Shown here piece after piece: positions 47,130 to 56,036 of a stretch of 64,000 nt of DNA. The DNA comes from an uncultured Sphingomonadales bacterium. GTDB lineage: Bacteria > Pseudomonadota > Alphaproteobacteria > Sphingomonadales > Sphingomonadaceae. The number at the start of each line of letters is the position of its first letter. The first letter of the stretch is position 1. The notes below the pieces were generated by a model. That model saw nothing but the letters and a program-made list of their open reading frames with translations. It did not search any database and was not told where the DNA came from. A program made the position numbers and the translations under genes. The stretch is taken from NCBI GenBank assembly GCA_903832325.1, contig CAILBC010000042.1, positions 1 through 64,000 on the forward strand, read 5' to 3'.

Positions 47130-47250
47130 CGGCGATTATCCTGTGGTTGCATCGGGCATCAAAAAAACAGGCTTGCAGTTTTCGCATGGGGCATCACCCT
47201 GTCAACGCTGCCCGCCACCTTTTTTGCCCCGCCCGCCGGAAAGAGCCCCG

Positions 47251-49236
47251 ATGACTGCACCTGTCGATCCTGCCGCCCCCCAATCTGACCAGTCCCAGTC
47301 TGTCCGGCCCCAATCTGACCAGCCCCAGTTTGTCCGGCACCTGCCTGCCGGTATTGCCCGGCGGGATTTTCTGGGCGGCGTTTCGGCGGGCACCGTGCTC
47401 GGCCTGATCGGCACGCAGCCGGCCCATGCGGCCACCGCTGCGCCGGCGGCGGGCGCTGCTGCCACCGCGCCCGATCCGGCGGTCTATCCCCCGGCGCGCA
47501 GCGGCCTGCGCGGGCAATATCCGGGCAGCTTCGAGGTGGCGCATGCGGTGCGCGATGGCGATCTGGCCGGGCCGGTCAGCGCCGTCGATACGGGCGAACA
47601 TTATGATCTGGTCGTGGTGGGCGGCGGCATTTCCGGGCTGTCGGCGGCGCATTTCTGGCGGCGCGCGCTGGGCGAGGGGCAGCGCATCCTGATCCTGGAC
47701 AATCACGACGATTTCGGCGGCCATGCCAAACGCAACGAATTCCACATCGATGGCCGCATGGTCGTTTCCTATGGCGGCACGATGAGCATCGAAACGCCGT
47801 TCCCCTACAGCTATGTCGCCAAGGGACTGCTGACCGAACTGGGCATCGATTCCTCGGCTTCGGCAAAATATGACCGGTCCGACACAGTCTTTGCCGGGAT
47901 GGGCCGGGGCATTTTCTTCGACAAGGCGCATTTCGGCGTCGATCGGCTGGTCACCGGCTATGGCAAGCGGCCCTGGGCCGAATTCTTTGCCGATGCGCCG
48001 TTTACGCCCGCCGCGCGGGCCGATCTGGTGCGGCTGCATGCGGAAAAGCGCGATTGGCTGCCCGGCCTTTCCCCGCTGGCCCGCGCCGATGCGCTCAAAC
48101 GGATGAGCTACAAGGATTTTCTGGTAAAGCATGTCGGCCTTGGCGAAGAGGCGCTGCGCTTTTTTGCCGGGCAAGGCTATCGCAACAACATGCGGCTCGA
48201 CACCGCGCCGGCCTGGGTTGCGATGCGCAGCCGTGCCCCGGGCTTTGCCGGGATGGAAATTGCCGAAGCGATCGAGGCGGAAAGTGACAATTTCCACTTT
48301 CCCGATGGCAATGCCTCGGTCGCGCGGCTGCTGGTCAACCGGCTGGTGCCCCAGGCCATTCCCGATGCGCGGGATATGGACAGCGTGGTTTCCGCCCGTG
48401 CCGATTATGCGCGGCTCGATCTGCCGGCCAATCCGGTGCGCATCCGCCTGTCGAGCATTGTCGTGCGCGTGGAACATCTGGAAGGCGGCACAACCGGTGC
48501 CGTGCCCACCACGCTGGAAAAGGCGGTGCGCGTGGTCTATGCCCGGCCCGATGGCTCCCGCGCCAGCGTGACCGCGGCGGGTGCGGTGCTGGCCTGTTTC
48601 AACAACATCATCCCGTTCATGGTGCCCGAATTGCCCGCCCCCCAGCGCGATGCGCTGCGCTATGCCAGCAAAGTGCCGATGCAATATACCAGCGTGCTGC
48701 TGCGCAACGGGCACGCGCTGAAGGCGCTGGGCGTGCGGTCGATTTCGGCGCCGTTCGGATATCACACCACGATGCTGGTGGAACAGGCGGTCAGCATGGG
48801 CAGCTATGCCGGCCCGGCCAGCGTTGATGATCCGGTGGTGGTCAAACTGATCCGCAATCCCAATGCCCCCGGCCTGCCGCGCCGCGACCAGAACCGGGCC
48901 GGACGCGCCGACATGCAATCGACCCCGTTTGACGTAAGCGAACGCGAAGTGCGCGCGCAATTGCAGGCCATGCTCGGCGCAGGCGGGTTCGATCACCATC
49001 GCGATATCGCGGCAATCACGGTCAATCGCTGGCCGCATGGCTATGCCTATACTTATGATACGCTGGGCGATCCCGATCTGCCCGAACGCGAACGCCCGCA
49101 CGTGATCGGGCGCCAGCCCTGGGGGCGGATCACCATTGCCAATGCGGATTCGGCGGCGCAGGCCTTTACCAACGCGGCGATCGACATGGCCCACCGCGCG
49201 GTGGGCGAATTGCTGATCGCGCGCGGGCTGACCTGA
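47251..49236 (+). CDS. Tat-exported SpdH-like flavoprotein dehydrogenase (copy 2)
   Basis: 661 residues, with the same order of motifs as its neighbour: RRDFLGG Tat signal (37-43), GGGISGLSAAHFW, DNHDDFGGHAKRNEF, FHFPDGNASVARLLV and RWPHGYAYTYD. Its N-terminal extension holds a 30-bp in-frame duplication (QSDQSQSVRP/QSDQPQFVRH), so the Tat motif lies further in than usual. The two copies diverge strongly in the middle, consistent with different amine substrates. The start at 47251 is supported by GGAAAGAG. An SRAP gene follows 13 bp later. Confidence 0.78.
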   Translation: MTAPVDPAAPQSDQSQSVRPQSDQPQFVRHLPAGIARRDFLGGVSAGTVLGLIGTQPAHAATAAPAAGAAATAPDPAVYPPARSGLRGQYPGSFEVAHAVRDGDLAGPVSAVDTGEHYDLVVVGGGISGLSAAHFWRRALGEGQRILILDNHDDFGGHAKRNEFHIDGRMVVSYGGTMSIETPFPYSYVAKGLLTELGIDSSASAKYDRSDTVFAGMGRGIFFDKAHFGVDRLVTGYGKRPWAEFFADAPFTPAARADLVRLHAEKRDWLPGLSPLARADALKRMSYKDFLVKHVGLGEEALRFFAGQGYRNNMRLDTAPAWVAMRSRAPGFAGMEIAEAIEAESDNFHFPDGNASVARLLVNRLVPQAIPDARDMDSVVSARADYARLDLPANPVRIRLSSIVVRVEHLEGGTTGAVPTTLEKAVRVVYARPDGSRASVTAAGAVLACFNNIIPFMVPELPAPQRDALRYASKVPMQYTSVLLRNGHALKALGVRSISAPFGYHTTMLVEQAVSMGSYAGPASVDDPVVVKLIRNPNAPGLPRRDQNRAGRADMQSTPFDVSEREVRAQLQAMLGAGGFDHHRDIAAITVNRWPHGYAYTYDTLGDPDLPERERPHVIGRQPWGRITIANADSAAQAFTNAAIDMAHRAVGELLIARGLT

Positions 49237-49249
49237 TCCGGAACGGCAC

Positions 49250-49912
49250 ATGTGCAATCTCTATCGCCTGCATGCGGGCACCGCGGCGATTGCGCGCCTG
49301 TTCGATGCCGCGCCCGGGGTGGAGGGCAACCGGGGCGATGAAGTCTATCCCGGCTACCCCGGGCTGGTCGTGGCCGAAGGCACGGTGCGCACGATGACCT
49401 GGGGCTTTCCGCTGGTGCTCAGGGGCCGGCAGGGCCAGCCGCTGAAGCCCAAGGCGGTGACCAATGCGCGCGAAGACAAGCTGTACACCGCGTTCTGGCG
49501 CGCCAGCTTTGCCGCGCGCCGCTGCCTGATCCCGGTGGGCGCCTGGGCCGAAGCCGAAGGGGCCGCGGGCACGATGACCCGCACCTGGTATGCGCTGCCC
49601 GGGGTGGAAGCCTTTGCTGTGGCGGGGCTGTGGCGGCCGACCGACACCTGGGGCGATGCCTATGCCATGGTCATGGTCGATGCCAATCCGCAGATGGCCG
49701 ATGTGCACGATCGCATGCCGGTGATCCTGCCTGCGCACGCCCAGGCGACCTGGCTGCACGGCGATGACGCAGCCGCCTTTGCGCTGTGCACCACCTGGCC
49801 GGGCGAACTGGTGGTCGATCGCACCGGCGATCGCTGGGCGGAACGGCGGGCTGGCGGCCGGCCCGCGCGGTCCCCGCCGGCACAGCGCGCGCTGTTCGAA
49901 CCGGGCGGCTGA
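49250..49912 (+). CDS. SRAP/HMCES family protein (YedK-like)
   Basis: 220 residues. Catalytic Cys2 follows the initiator Met (MCNLYR), the DNA-backbone Asn72 is in TNAREDKL, acidic Glu101 is in GAWAEAEG and His153 is in DVHDRMP. SRAP proteins form a covalent bond with abasic sites in single-stranded DNA through Cys2 and protect them. It is the last gene in this run, after the SpdH-like gene, with which it has no evident functional link. Confidence 0.93.
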   Translation: MCNLYRLHAGTAAIARLFDAAPGVEGNRGDEVYPGYPGLVVAEGTVRTMTWGFPLVLRGRQGQPLKPKAVTNAREDKLYTAFWRASFAARRCLIPVGAWAEAEGAAGTMTRTWYALPGVEAFAVAGLWRPTDTWGDAYAMVMVDANPQMADVHDRMPVILPAHAQATWLHGDDAAAFALCTTWPGELVVDRTGDRWAERRAGGRPARSPPAQRALFEPGG

Positions 49913-50133
49913 ATGGCCCGATTCGCGCCTGCAGGCCATCCCCGCTGCCAATCGCGCGGTGTCGTTAAGGCCTTCGCGAAACTTTGTCCCATAACCGGAC
50001 AGCGCCGCCGGGCTTTGTGAAAGTCACCGAAAAATAAGGGTTTGAGGCGCTTGTTGGCCCGACTTGTCCGGGCGGGGTGCCAAACCGTCGTGGTACATTG
50101 CCTTGTTGTCACGAAACCGACGGTGAACCGACC

Positions 50134-52704
50134 ATGCCGAACCTGCCGCTTATCCAGCCCCAACCGCCGCGGCTCAGCACGATGGGTGATGATTTGCGGG
50201 CGATCGAGGTGCGCGGGATCTACAGCAATGGCGGGCCGGTGGTGCGCGGGTTTGAACGCGATGCGACCGAAATGCTGTTTGCCGGGCGTGGTGATTGCCT
50301 GGCCGTATCGAGCGCGACCGCCGGGCTGATGATGGCGCTGCGCCATGGCGTGGGTTCGCGGGCGAACCGCGGGTTTACCGCGTTGGTGCCGGCGCTGACG
50401 TTTGCCGCCACCGCGCAGGCCGCGGTCTGGGCCGGGCTGATCCCGCTGATCCACGATATCGAACCCGATGGCTGGGTGGCCGATCCGGCAATCGAAGAGG
50501 CGCTGCTGCGCCGCCATGGCGGGCAGATTGCCGCACTGGTGCCCTATGCCGCGTTCGGGCGCAGCCTCGATCTGGATCGCTATCAGTGGCTGGCGCGCCG
50601 GCATGATGTGACAGTGGTGATCGATGCGGCGGCGTCGCTTGGCTGCCAGACTGCCGATGGCGCCAATTTCGGCGCGGGCGCAGGCCTTGCCGTGGTCTAT
50701 TCGATGCATGCGACAAAAACGTTTGCCACGGGCGAAGGCGGGTTGATCCACAGCGGCGATACCGCGCTGATCGACAGTTTGCGGCGCATGGCCAATTTCG
50801 GCTTTGGCCAGTCGCGCAGCGCCGAAATGCCGGGGCTGAATGCCAAACTGTCCGAAGTGTCGGGGCTGCTGGCGGCGGCCAAGCTGAAAGACATTGCCCG
50901 CGTGGCCGCGCATCGCGCCGCGCTTGGCGATTGCTATCGCGCCGAACTGCCGGAATTTCCTGCGCAACAGGCCGATGGCGGGCGCCAGTGCTATCAGTTC
51001 TGGTCGGCGCTGCTGCCGGCCGATCTGGCGCCGCGCCGTGCAGAAATCATCGCCGCGCTGGGTGCCGAAGGCATCGGTGCCGGCACTTATTTCAGCCCGC
51101 ACCTGGGGCAGCAGCCCTATTTCCGTGCCAGCGCGCTGATCGAACCGACCCCGGTCGCCGATGACGTGGCGCGGCGCATCATCTCGCTGCCGGTGACCGA
51201 CCGCATGACCACCGATGATGTGCGCACCATCGCCGCGCATCTGCGCCGCGCGATTGCCGGGCTGTCGAACCGCCCCGCGCTGGCCCTGCGCGGCCGTGCG
51301 CGCAAGGCGGCCGTTCAGCCGGTTCACGCGCCGGTCCATTCCGCGCTGGTGATCGGTGGCGGCCCGGCGGGCACGGCGCTGCTGACGGCGGCGGCCAAGC
51401 AGGGCACTTTGCGTGATCTGGCGGCATCGGGGCTGGTGCTGGTCGAACGGGGCGCGGCGCTGGGCGCGGGCAATCTGGGGGCCTATGCCATCCGGTCGGA
51501 CACCACGGCCGAAACCTTTCTCAGCGCGATCCGCGACAATCCCGAACCGGCGCTGGCGGCGCTGGTCGATCATCCCGCCGGGCTGGGCATGGCGCGCCAC
51601 ATCGGCGCGCCCGGCGCGCCGCTGACCGAAGCGGGCGACTTGCTGGCAGTGACCGGAATCCGGCTGGGCGCGCTGGTGGCCGATCATGGCGGCACGGTGT
51701 TGACCGGGCACGAAACGCTTTCGGCGCGGCGCACCGCGAACGGGCTGTGGGCCACCACCGTGGCCGATGGCGAAGGGCGCACGCGCGATCTGCTGTCGCG
51801 CCATATCGTCATCGCCACCGGCGGCGCGATGTGCGCCGATGCGGTACGTGCCGCGCCCTTTGCCGGCAGCACCCTGGGCGAACTGGCGGGCGACGATGCG
51901 GGTGGCCGGCTGGTCACCGCAGACCAGATCATGCGCAGCGGCGGGCTTGAGGCGATGCAGGCGCGGCTGGCCGATGTGCGCGCGCCGCGCATCGCGGTGG
52001 TCGGCGGATCGACCAGCGCGATGGCCACCGTGGTGCGCCTGCTGAAGGCCGATCCCGCGCTGGCGCTGGGCGCCGGGGCGATCACGCTGCTCCACCGTCG
52101 TCCGCTGCGGCCATTCTACCCCTCGCGCGAGGCGGCGCTGGCCGATGGCTTTGCCGATTTCACCGATGCCGACATCTGCCCGGTCAGCGGCTTTGTCTAT
52201 CGCCTGGCCGGGTTCCGGCTGGAATCGCGCGATCTGGTGCTGCGCGCGCTGGCCATCGGCGGGCGCGTGCCCGATCCGCGGCTGGCGTTGATGCAGCTTG
52301 ATCAGCACGATGCCGCTGCGGCGCGTGCGGTGATCGCCGATGCCGATCTGGTGATCGGCGCCACCGGCTATCGCCCCCGCGCGCTGCCCTTGTTCGACGT
52401 GGCCGGCGCGCCGATCGCGCTTTCCTGCCACACCCCGGTGCCCGGGCCGATGGTCGATCGCCATTGCCGCGTGCTGGCCGCCGATGGCAGCGTGGTCGAA
52501 GGTGCGTTCGGCATTGGCCTGGCCGCAGGGTTCGTGCCCTGGGGCCGGCTGGGCGGCGAACCCAGCTTTCGCGGCAAAGCCAACGGGCTGTGGCTGTGGC
52601 AGAACGATGTCGGGCAGATGATTGTCGATCAGATCCTGCCGCATCAGGCCGCCGCCCATGCGGCCGATGCGGCTTCCGCATCAGGGCGACAGGCCGCCGC
52701 ATGA
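50134..52704 (+). CDS. Fusion of DegT/DnrJ-type aminotransferase and FAD/NAD(P)-binding oxidoreductase
   Basis: 856 residues in two parts. Residues 1 to about 385 form a DegT/DnrJ/EryC1-type sugar aminotransferase: SNGGPVVRGFE, SSATAGLMMAL, ALTFAATAQAAVWAGLIPL and HATKTFATGEGG with PLP-binding Lys195. From about residue 400, after an Arg/Lys-rich linker, a Rossmann flavoprotein begins (ALVIGGGPAGTALL), with a second dinucleotide motif (IAVVGGSTSAMA), HRRPLRPFYPSREAALADGF and ATGYRPRALPLFD. This resembles ornithine/lysine N-oxygenase-type or related FAD enzymes. I know no described fusion of this kind. The stop overlaps the glycosyltransferase start (ATGA). Hypothesis: it makes, then oxidises, an amino sugar. 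Confidence 0.8.
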   Translation: MPNLPLIQPQPPRLSTMGDDLRAIEVRGIYSNGGPVVRGFERDATEMLFAGRGDCLAVSSATAGLMMALRHGVGSRANRGFTALVPALTFAATAQAAVWAGLIPLIHDIEPDGWVADPAIEEALLRRHGGQIAALVPYAAFGRSLDLDRYQWLARRHDVTVVIDAAASLGCQTADGANFGAGAGLAVVYSMHATKTFATGEGGLIHSGDTALIDSLRRMANFGFGQSRSAEMPGLNAKLSEVSGLLAAAKLKDIARVAAHRAALGDCYRAELPEFPAQQADGGRQCYQFWSALLPADLAPRRAEIIAALGAEGIGAGTYFSPHLGQQPYFRASALIEPTPVADDVARRIISLPVTDRMTTDDVRTIAAHLRRAIAGLSNRPALALRGRARKAAVQPVHAPVHSALVIGGGPAGTALLTAAAKQGTLRDLAASGLVLVERGAALGAGNLGAYAIRSDTTAETFLSAIRDNPEPALAALVDHPAGLGMARHIGAPGAPLTEAGDLLAVTGIRLGALVADHGGTVLTGHETLSARRTANGLWATTVADGEGRTRDLLSRHIVIATGGAMCADAVRAAPFAGSTLGELAGDDAGGRLVTADQIMRSGGLEAMQARLADVRAPRIAVVGGSTSAMATVVRLLKADPALALGAGAITLLHRRPLRPFYPSREAALADGFADFTDADICPVSGFVYRLAGFRLESRDLVLRALAIGGRVPDPRLALMQLDQHDAAAARAVIADADLVIGATGYRPRALPLFDVAGAPIALSCHTPVPGPMVDRHCRVLAADGSVVEGAFGIGLAAGFVPWGRLGGEPSFRGKANGLWLWQNDVGQMIVDQILPHQAAAHAADAASASGRQAAA

Positions 52705-53774
52705 TCACCCCGGGCGCGCCTGCCATCAGCGTGGTCATGGCCGCGTACAACGGCGCGGCGCTGATCGGGCCGACGATTGCCAGCGTGCTGGCGCAAAGCT
52801 GCGCGGATTTCGAATTGATCGTGGTCGATGATGCATCGACCGATGATACCGTGCAGCGGCTGGGCGCCTTTGCCGATCCACGGCTGATGGTGATCACCTC
52901 GGCGGAAAACGGCGGGCCGGTGGTGGCGCGCAATCTGGCCTTTGCCCGGGCGCGCGGGCGGCTGATTGCCGGGCTGGATCAGGACGATCTGTGCCATCCC
53001 GATCGCTTTGCCGTGCAAATGGCCTATCTCGATGCGCACCCGGCCTGCGTCGCCGTGGCCAGCGCGGTCGATGTGATCGAAGGCGGCGTGGTGCGGCCGG
53101 CGCGCGGGCTGATGCAGACCAGCCCGGTGCTGATCGATTGGCGGTTGCAACTGGGCAATCCGCTGGTCTGGTCGTCGGTCATGATGCGCGGCGATGCGGT
53201 GCGCCGGCTGGGCGTGTTTGAACGCACCGACCGCCGCTATGCCGAAGATTTCGACCTTTATCAACGCCTTGCGCCGATGGGCCGGATCGACCGCATCGAC
53301 CGCCCGCTGCTGACGTATCGCATCCACCCCGGCGGCGCGTCGCAGCGCTATACCCGGATGATGGAACAAAGCGCCGCGGCCGTGCTGGCAGAGGCGCATG
53401 CCGCGCTGTTCGGCGATCGGGCGGCCGAGGCGGCGCGGCTGGCGCTGGTGCATTTCACCGCCGGCACCCCGGTGCCCGACCAGGCGACACTCGATGCGCT
53501 GAACGGTGTGCTGGCGACGGTACACGATCATTTTCTGGCCACGCGCCAGCCCGGGGCGGCCGATCGCGCGCTGATCGCGCGCGAATATGCGCGGCTGTGG
53601 TGGCAGATGGCCGATGCCAGCGTGCGATCGGGCACGCTGTCGCTCGATGCCGTGGCGCGCGCCTGCCCGCCGGGGCTGCGGCCGCGTCATCCCTCGCGCG
53701 CGCGCGCGGCATCGTCGGTGCTGATCGGCCGCGCCCGCGCCATCCGCAACGTCTGGCAACGGCTGGCGCAATGA
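52701..53774 (+). CDS. Family 2 glycosyltransferase
   Basis: 357 residues. The GT-A nucleotide-binding start reads ISVVMAAYNGAALIGPTIAS, then VVDDASTDDT and the DxD-type LDQDDLCHP. The ~110-residue C-terminal part is helical and not membrane-spanning. It would transfer a sugar from a nucleotide-sugar donor at the cytoplasmic face of the membrane. It overlaps by 4 bp the fusion gene upstream and the flippase gene downstream, so all three are translated together. Confidence 0.9.
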   Translation: MITPGAPAISVVMAAYNGAALIGPTIASVLAQSCADFELIVVDDASTDDTVQRLGAFADPRLMVITSAENGGPVVARNLAFARARGRLIAGLDQDDLCHPDRFAVQMAYLDAHPACVAVASAVDVIEGGVVRPARGLMQTSPVLIDWRLQLGNPLVWSSVMMRGDAVRRLGVFERTDRRYAEDFDLYQRLAPMGRIDRIDRPLLTYRIHPGGASQRYTRMMEQSAAAVLAEAHAALFGDRAAEAARLALVHFTAGTPVPDQATLDALNGVLATVHDHFLATRQPGAADRALIAREYARLWWQMADASVRSGTLSLDAVARACPPGLRPRHPSRARAASSVLIGRARAIRNVWQRLAQ

Positions 53775-55357
53775 CCGTAGTTTCCCCAGGCCGGGTTTCC
53801 CCAGACCGGCTTTCCCCAGACCGGGTTTCCCCAGACCGGGTTTCCCCAAAATCGGTTGCTCAAGACCCTGTTGCCGAATCGCCCGGCATGGGTGTGCGCG
53901 GGGCTGCGGCCTGGGCCATGGCCGGGCAATATCTGGGCTTTGCGGTGCAATTTGCCAGCTCTGTGGTCATTTCGCGGCTGTTTCTCAGCCCCGCCGATCT
54001 CGGGCTGTTTTCGATCGCGATGGCCTTTGCGCTGATCATCGCGGTGATCCAGGATTTCGGCATGGCGCGGCACATTGCCGCGCTGCCCACGCTCGATCGC
54101 GCCGATTTGGCGCGCTGCGGGTCGGTTTCGCTGCTGTTTGCGGTGGCGCTGGCCAGTGCGATTGCGCTGGCGGCGATTCCTGCGGGGCGGCTGTATCATC
54201 TGCCCGGGCTGACCCCGATCATGGTGATCATCGCGGCGAGCTACCTGTTTTCGCCGCTGGCGGTGATGCCGCTTGCGGTGATGAGCCGCACGATGGGGTT
54301 TCACGGCCATTTCATGGTCAATCTGGGCGGGGCGCTGGTTACGGCGGCCGTGGCGGTGGCGTTGGCGGCGCTGGGTTGGGGCGCGCTGTCGCTGGCCTGG
54401 GCCACGCTGGCCGGCGCGATCGCGCGCGGGGTCATCGCGCAGATGCTGCGCCCGACATTGCCCTGGCCCTTGCGGTTTGACGGGATCGGCCCGATCCTGG
54501 GATCGGGTTCGCGGCTCAGCCTGATTACCGTGGTGGGTGCGTTGGGCGCGCGCATGCCCGATATGGTGGTCGGCCGGTTCCTGCCCTTGCGCGCGGTCGG
54601 GCTGTTCAGCCGGGGCGTGGGCCTGTCAGACCAGTTCCGCATGCTGATCGCCGGTGCCATCGGGCAAGTGTTTTTCCCCGCCTTTGCGCGCATCCGCGAT
54701 CGCGGTGAACCGCTGGGGCCGGCCTATCTGCGCGTGGTGGCGGGCTATACCGCTGTGCTGTGGCCGGGCATGGCCGGGCTGGCGCTGGCGGCACAGCCGC
54801 TGGTGCGCCTGCTTTATGGCCCGGCCTGGGCGGGTACGGCGCCGGTGCTGGCGATGGTCGCGCTGCTGGAAATCGTGCTTTGCGCGCTTCCGCTGCATCT
54901 TGATCTGCCGGTGTTGATGGGGCGCACCGGGCGGCTGGTGGTGCGCAATGTGATCGATACGGTGGCGTCGGTGGTGCTGCTGGCCGCGGGATGCCGCTGG
55001 GGGCTGACCGGCGCGGCGGCGTCGCGGCTGGTCTATGCGGTGGTCTGGGTGCTGCTCTATGCGCGGCTGATGGATGATGTGGTGCGGTTTGATCGCCGCG
55101 CGCTGGCGGCGGTCTATGGCAAAAGCCTGATCGCCACGCTGGCCGCGCTGGCGCCGCTGGCAGCGGTCTATGCGCTGTGGCGCGCGCCCGATGCGGTGGA
55201 TGCGCCGGTGCTGGCGCTGGCCACGGTGCTGGGCGGGCTGGGCTGGCTGGGTGCGCTCCATGCCACGCGCCACCCCGCCTTTGCCGATATCCTGGCGCTG
55301 CTCGGCCACTTGCGCGGGTTGGCCCGGCTGCGCCCGGCGCAGCACCCCGCCCACTGA
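53771..55357 (+). CDS. Wzx-like oligosaccharide flippase (MOP superfamily)
   Basis: 528 residues with 12-14 hydrophobic segments. The N-terminal domain GAAAWAMAGQYLGFAVQFAS and FLSPADLGLFSIAMAF match the polysaccharide biosynthesis (WzxC-like) branch. It would move a lipid-linked glycan across the inner membrane. The first ~35 residues are a soluble VSPDR repeat tail, encoded by a 15-bp unit (GTTTCCCCAGACCGG type) repeated about five times at 53778-53850. It is the last gene of the three-gene set. No polymerase or ligase is in the window. Confidence 0.85.
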   Translation: MTVVSPGRVSPDRLSPDRVSPDRVSPKSVAQDPVAESPGMGVRGAAAWAMAGQYLGFAVQFASSVVISRLFLSPADLGLFSIAMAFALIIAVIQDFGMARHIAALPTLDRADLARCGSVSLLFAVALASAIALAAIPAGRLYHLPGLTPIMVIIAASYLFSPLAVMPLAVMSRTMGFHGHFMVNLGGALVTAAVAVALAALGWGALSLAWATLAGAIARGVIAQMLRPTLPWPLRFDGIGPILGSGSRLSLITVVGALGARMPDMVVGRFLPLRAVGLFSRGVGLSDQFRMLIAGAIGQVFFPAFARIRDRGEPLGPAYLRVVAGYTAVLWPGMAGLALAAQPLVRLLYGPAWAGTAPVLAMVALLEIVLCALPLHLDLPVLMGRTGRLVVRNVIDTVASVVLLAAGCRWGLTGAAASRLVYAVVWVLLYARLMDDVVRFDRRALAAVYGKSLIATLAALAPLAAVYALWRAPDAVDAPVLALATVLGGLGWLGALHATRHPAFADILALLGHLRGLARLRPAQHPAH

Positions 55358-55453
55358 TCGCCGCCACCCCCACTTATCGTCGCAGCCCCCGCGGACAGCT
55401 TGCATCCGCCGCGCAAAGGCGCACGATGGCGCCAACCTTTCAGGAGACATCGC

Positions 55454-56008
55454 ATGGGCCTCAATCTCAACCATTTCGTGCCGCTGGTCGTGCTGGCCTC
55501 GGTCACTGTCGCGGCCACCCCGGCGCAGGCCGCGCTGTCGGTGGGCATGACTGCACCCGCGGTGACCACCCCGGCCGCGCTGGGCGGGAAACAGTTCGAA
55601 TTCCGCCTGGCCGAGGCGCTCAAAAAGGGGCCGGTGGTGCTGTATTTCTTCCCCGCCGCGTTCACCAGTGGCTGCACCATCGAAGCGCATGACTTTTCCG
55701 ACGCCACCGCGCAATTTTCCGCAGCCGGCGCCACGGTGATCGGCCTTGCGCACGATCCCATCGAAAAGCTCAGCCGGTTTTCGGTCACCGAATGCCGCAA
55801 CCGCTTTGCCGTGGGCGTGGCCAGCAACGCGATCATCGATGCCTACAAAGTAAAGCTGCCGGTGCTGTCGATGTCGGACCGCACCAGCTATGTCATCGCA
55901 CCCGATGGCAAAGTGATCTTCGTCTACAGCGCGCTGAGCCCCGATGGCCACGTGACCAAGACGCTGGCGGCGGTAAAGGCCTGGCGCACCGCGCATCCAA
56001 AGGGGTGA
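55454..56008 (+). CDS. Exported Bcp/PrxQ-like peroxiredoxin
   Basis: 184 residues with a signal peptide (LVVLASVTVAATPAQA) and thioredoxin-like fold: VVLYFFPAAFTSGCTIEAHD holds peroxidatic Cys74, and Cys114 (TECRNRF) is a candidate resolving residue. It would reduce hydrogen or lipid peroxides in the periplasm. AGGAG lies 7 nt before the ATG. It is convergent with the fatty-acid modification cluster, whose products are linked with oxidative stress. Confidence 0.9.
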   Translation: MGLNLNHFVPLVVLASVTVAATPAQAALSVGMTAPAVTTPAALGGKQFEFRLAEALKKGPVVLYFFPAAFTSGCTIEAHDFSDATAQFSAAGATVIGLAHDPIEKLSRFSVTECRNRFAVGVASNAIIDAYKVKLPVLSMSDRTSYVIAPDGKVIFVYSALSPDGHVTKTLAAVKAWRTAHPKG

Positions 56009-56036
56009 TGTTGGCAGTAGCGCCCGGGGGTGCACA

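Noticed and set aside
47130..47250. Riboswitch or attenuator between the two SpdH-like genes
   Set aside because: The 121-bp divergent spacer shows no stable stem or known aptamer pattern; it is simply a short promoter region.
49660..52659. 999-codon open frame on the minus strand
   Set aside because: Antisense to the SRAP and fusion genes, low-complexity composition and no motif; the plus-strand genes have clear catalytic residues.
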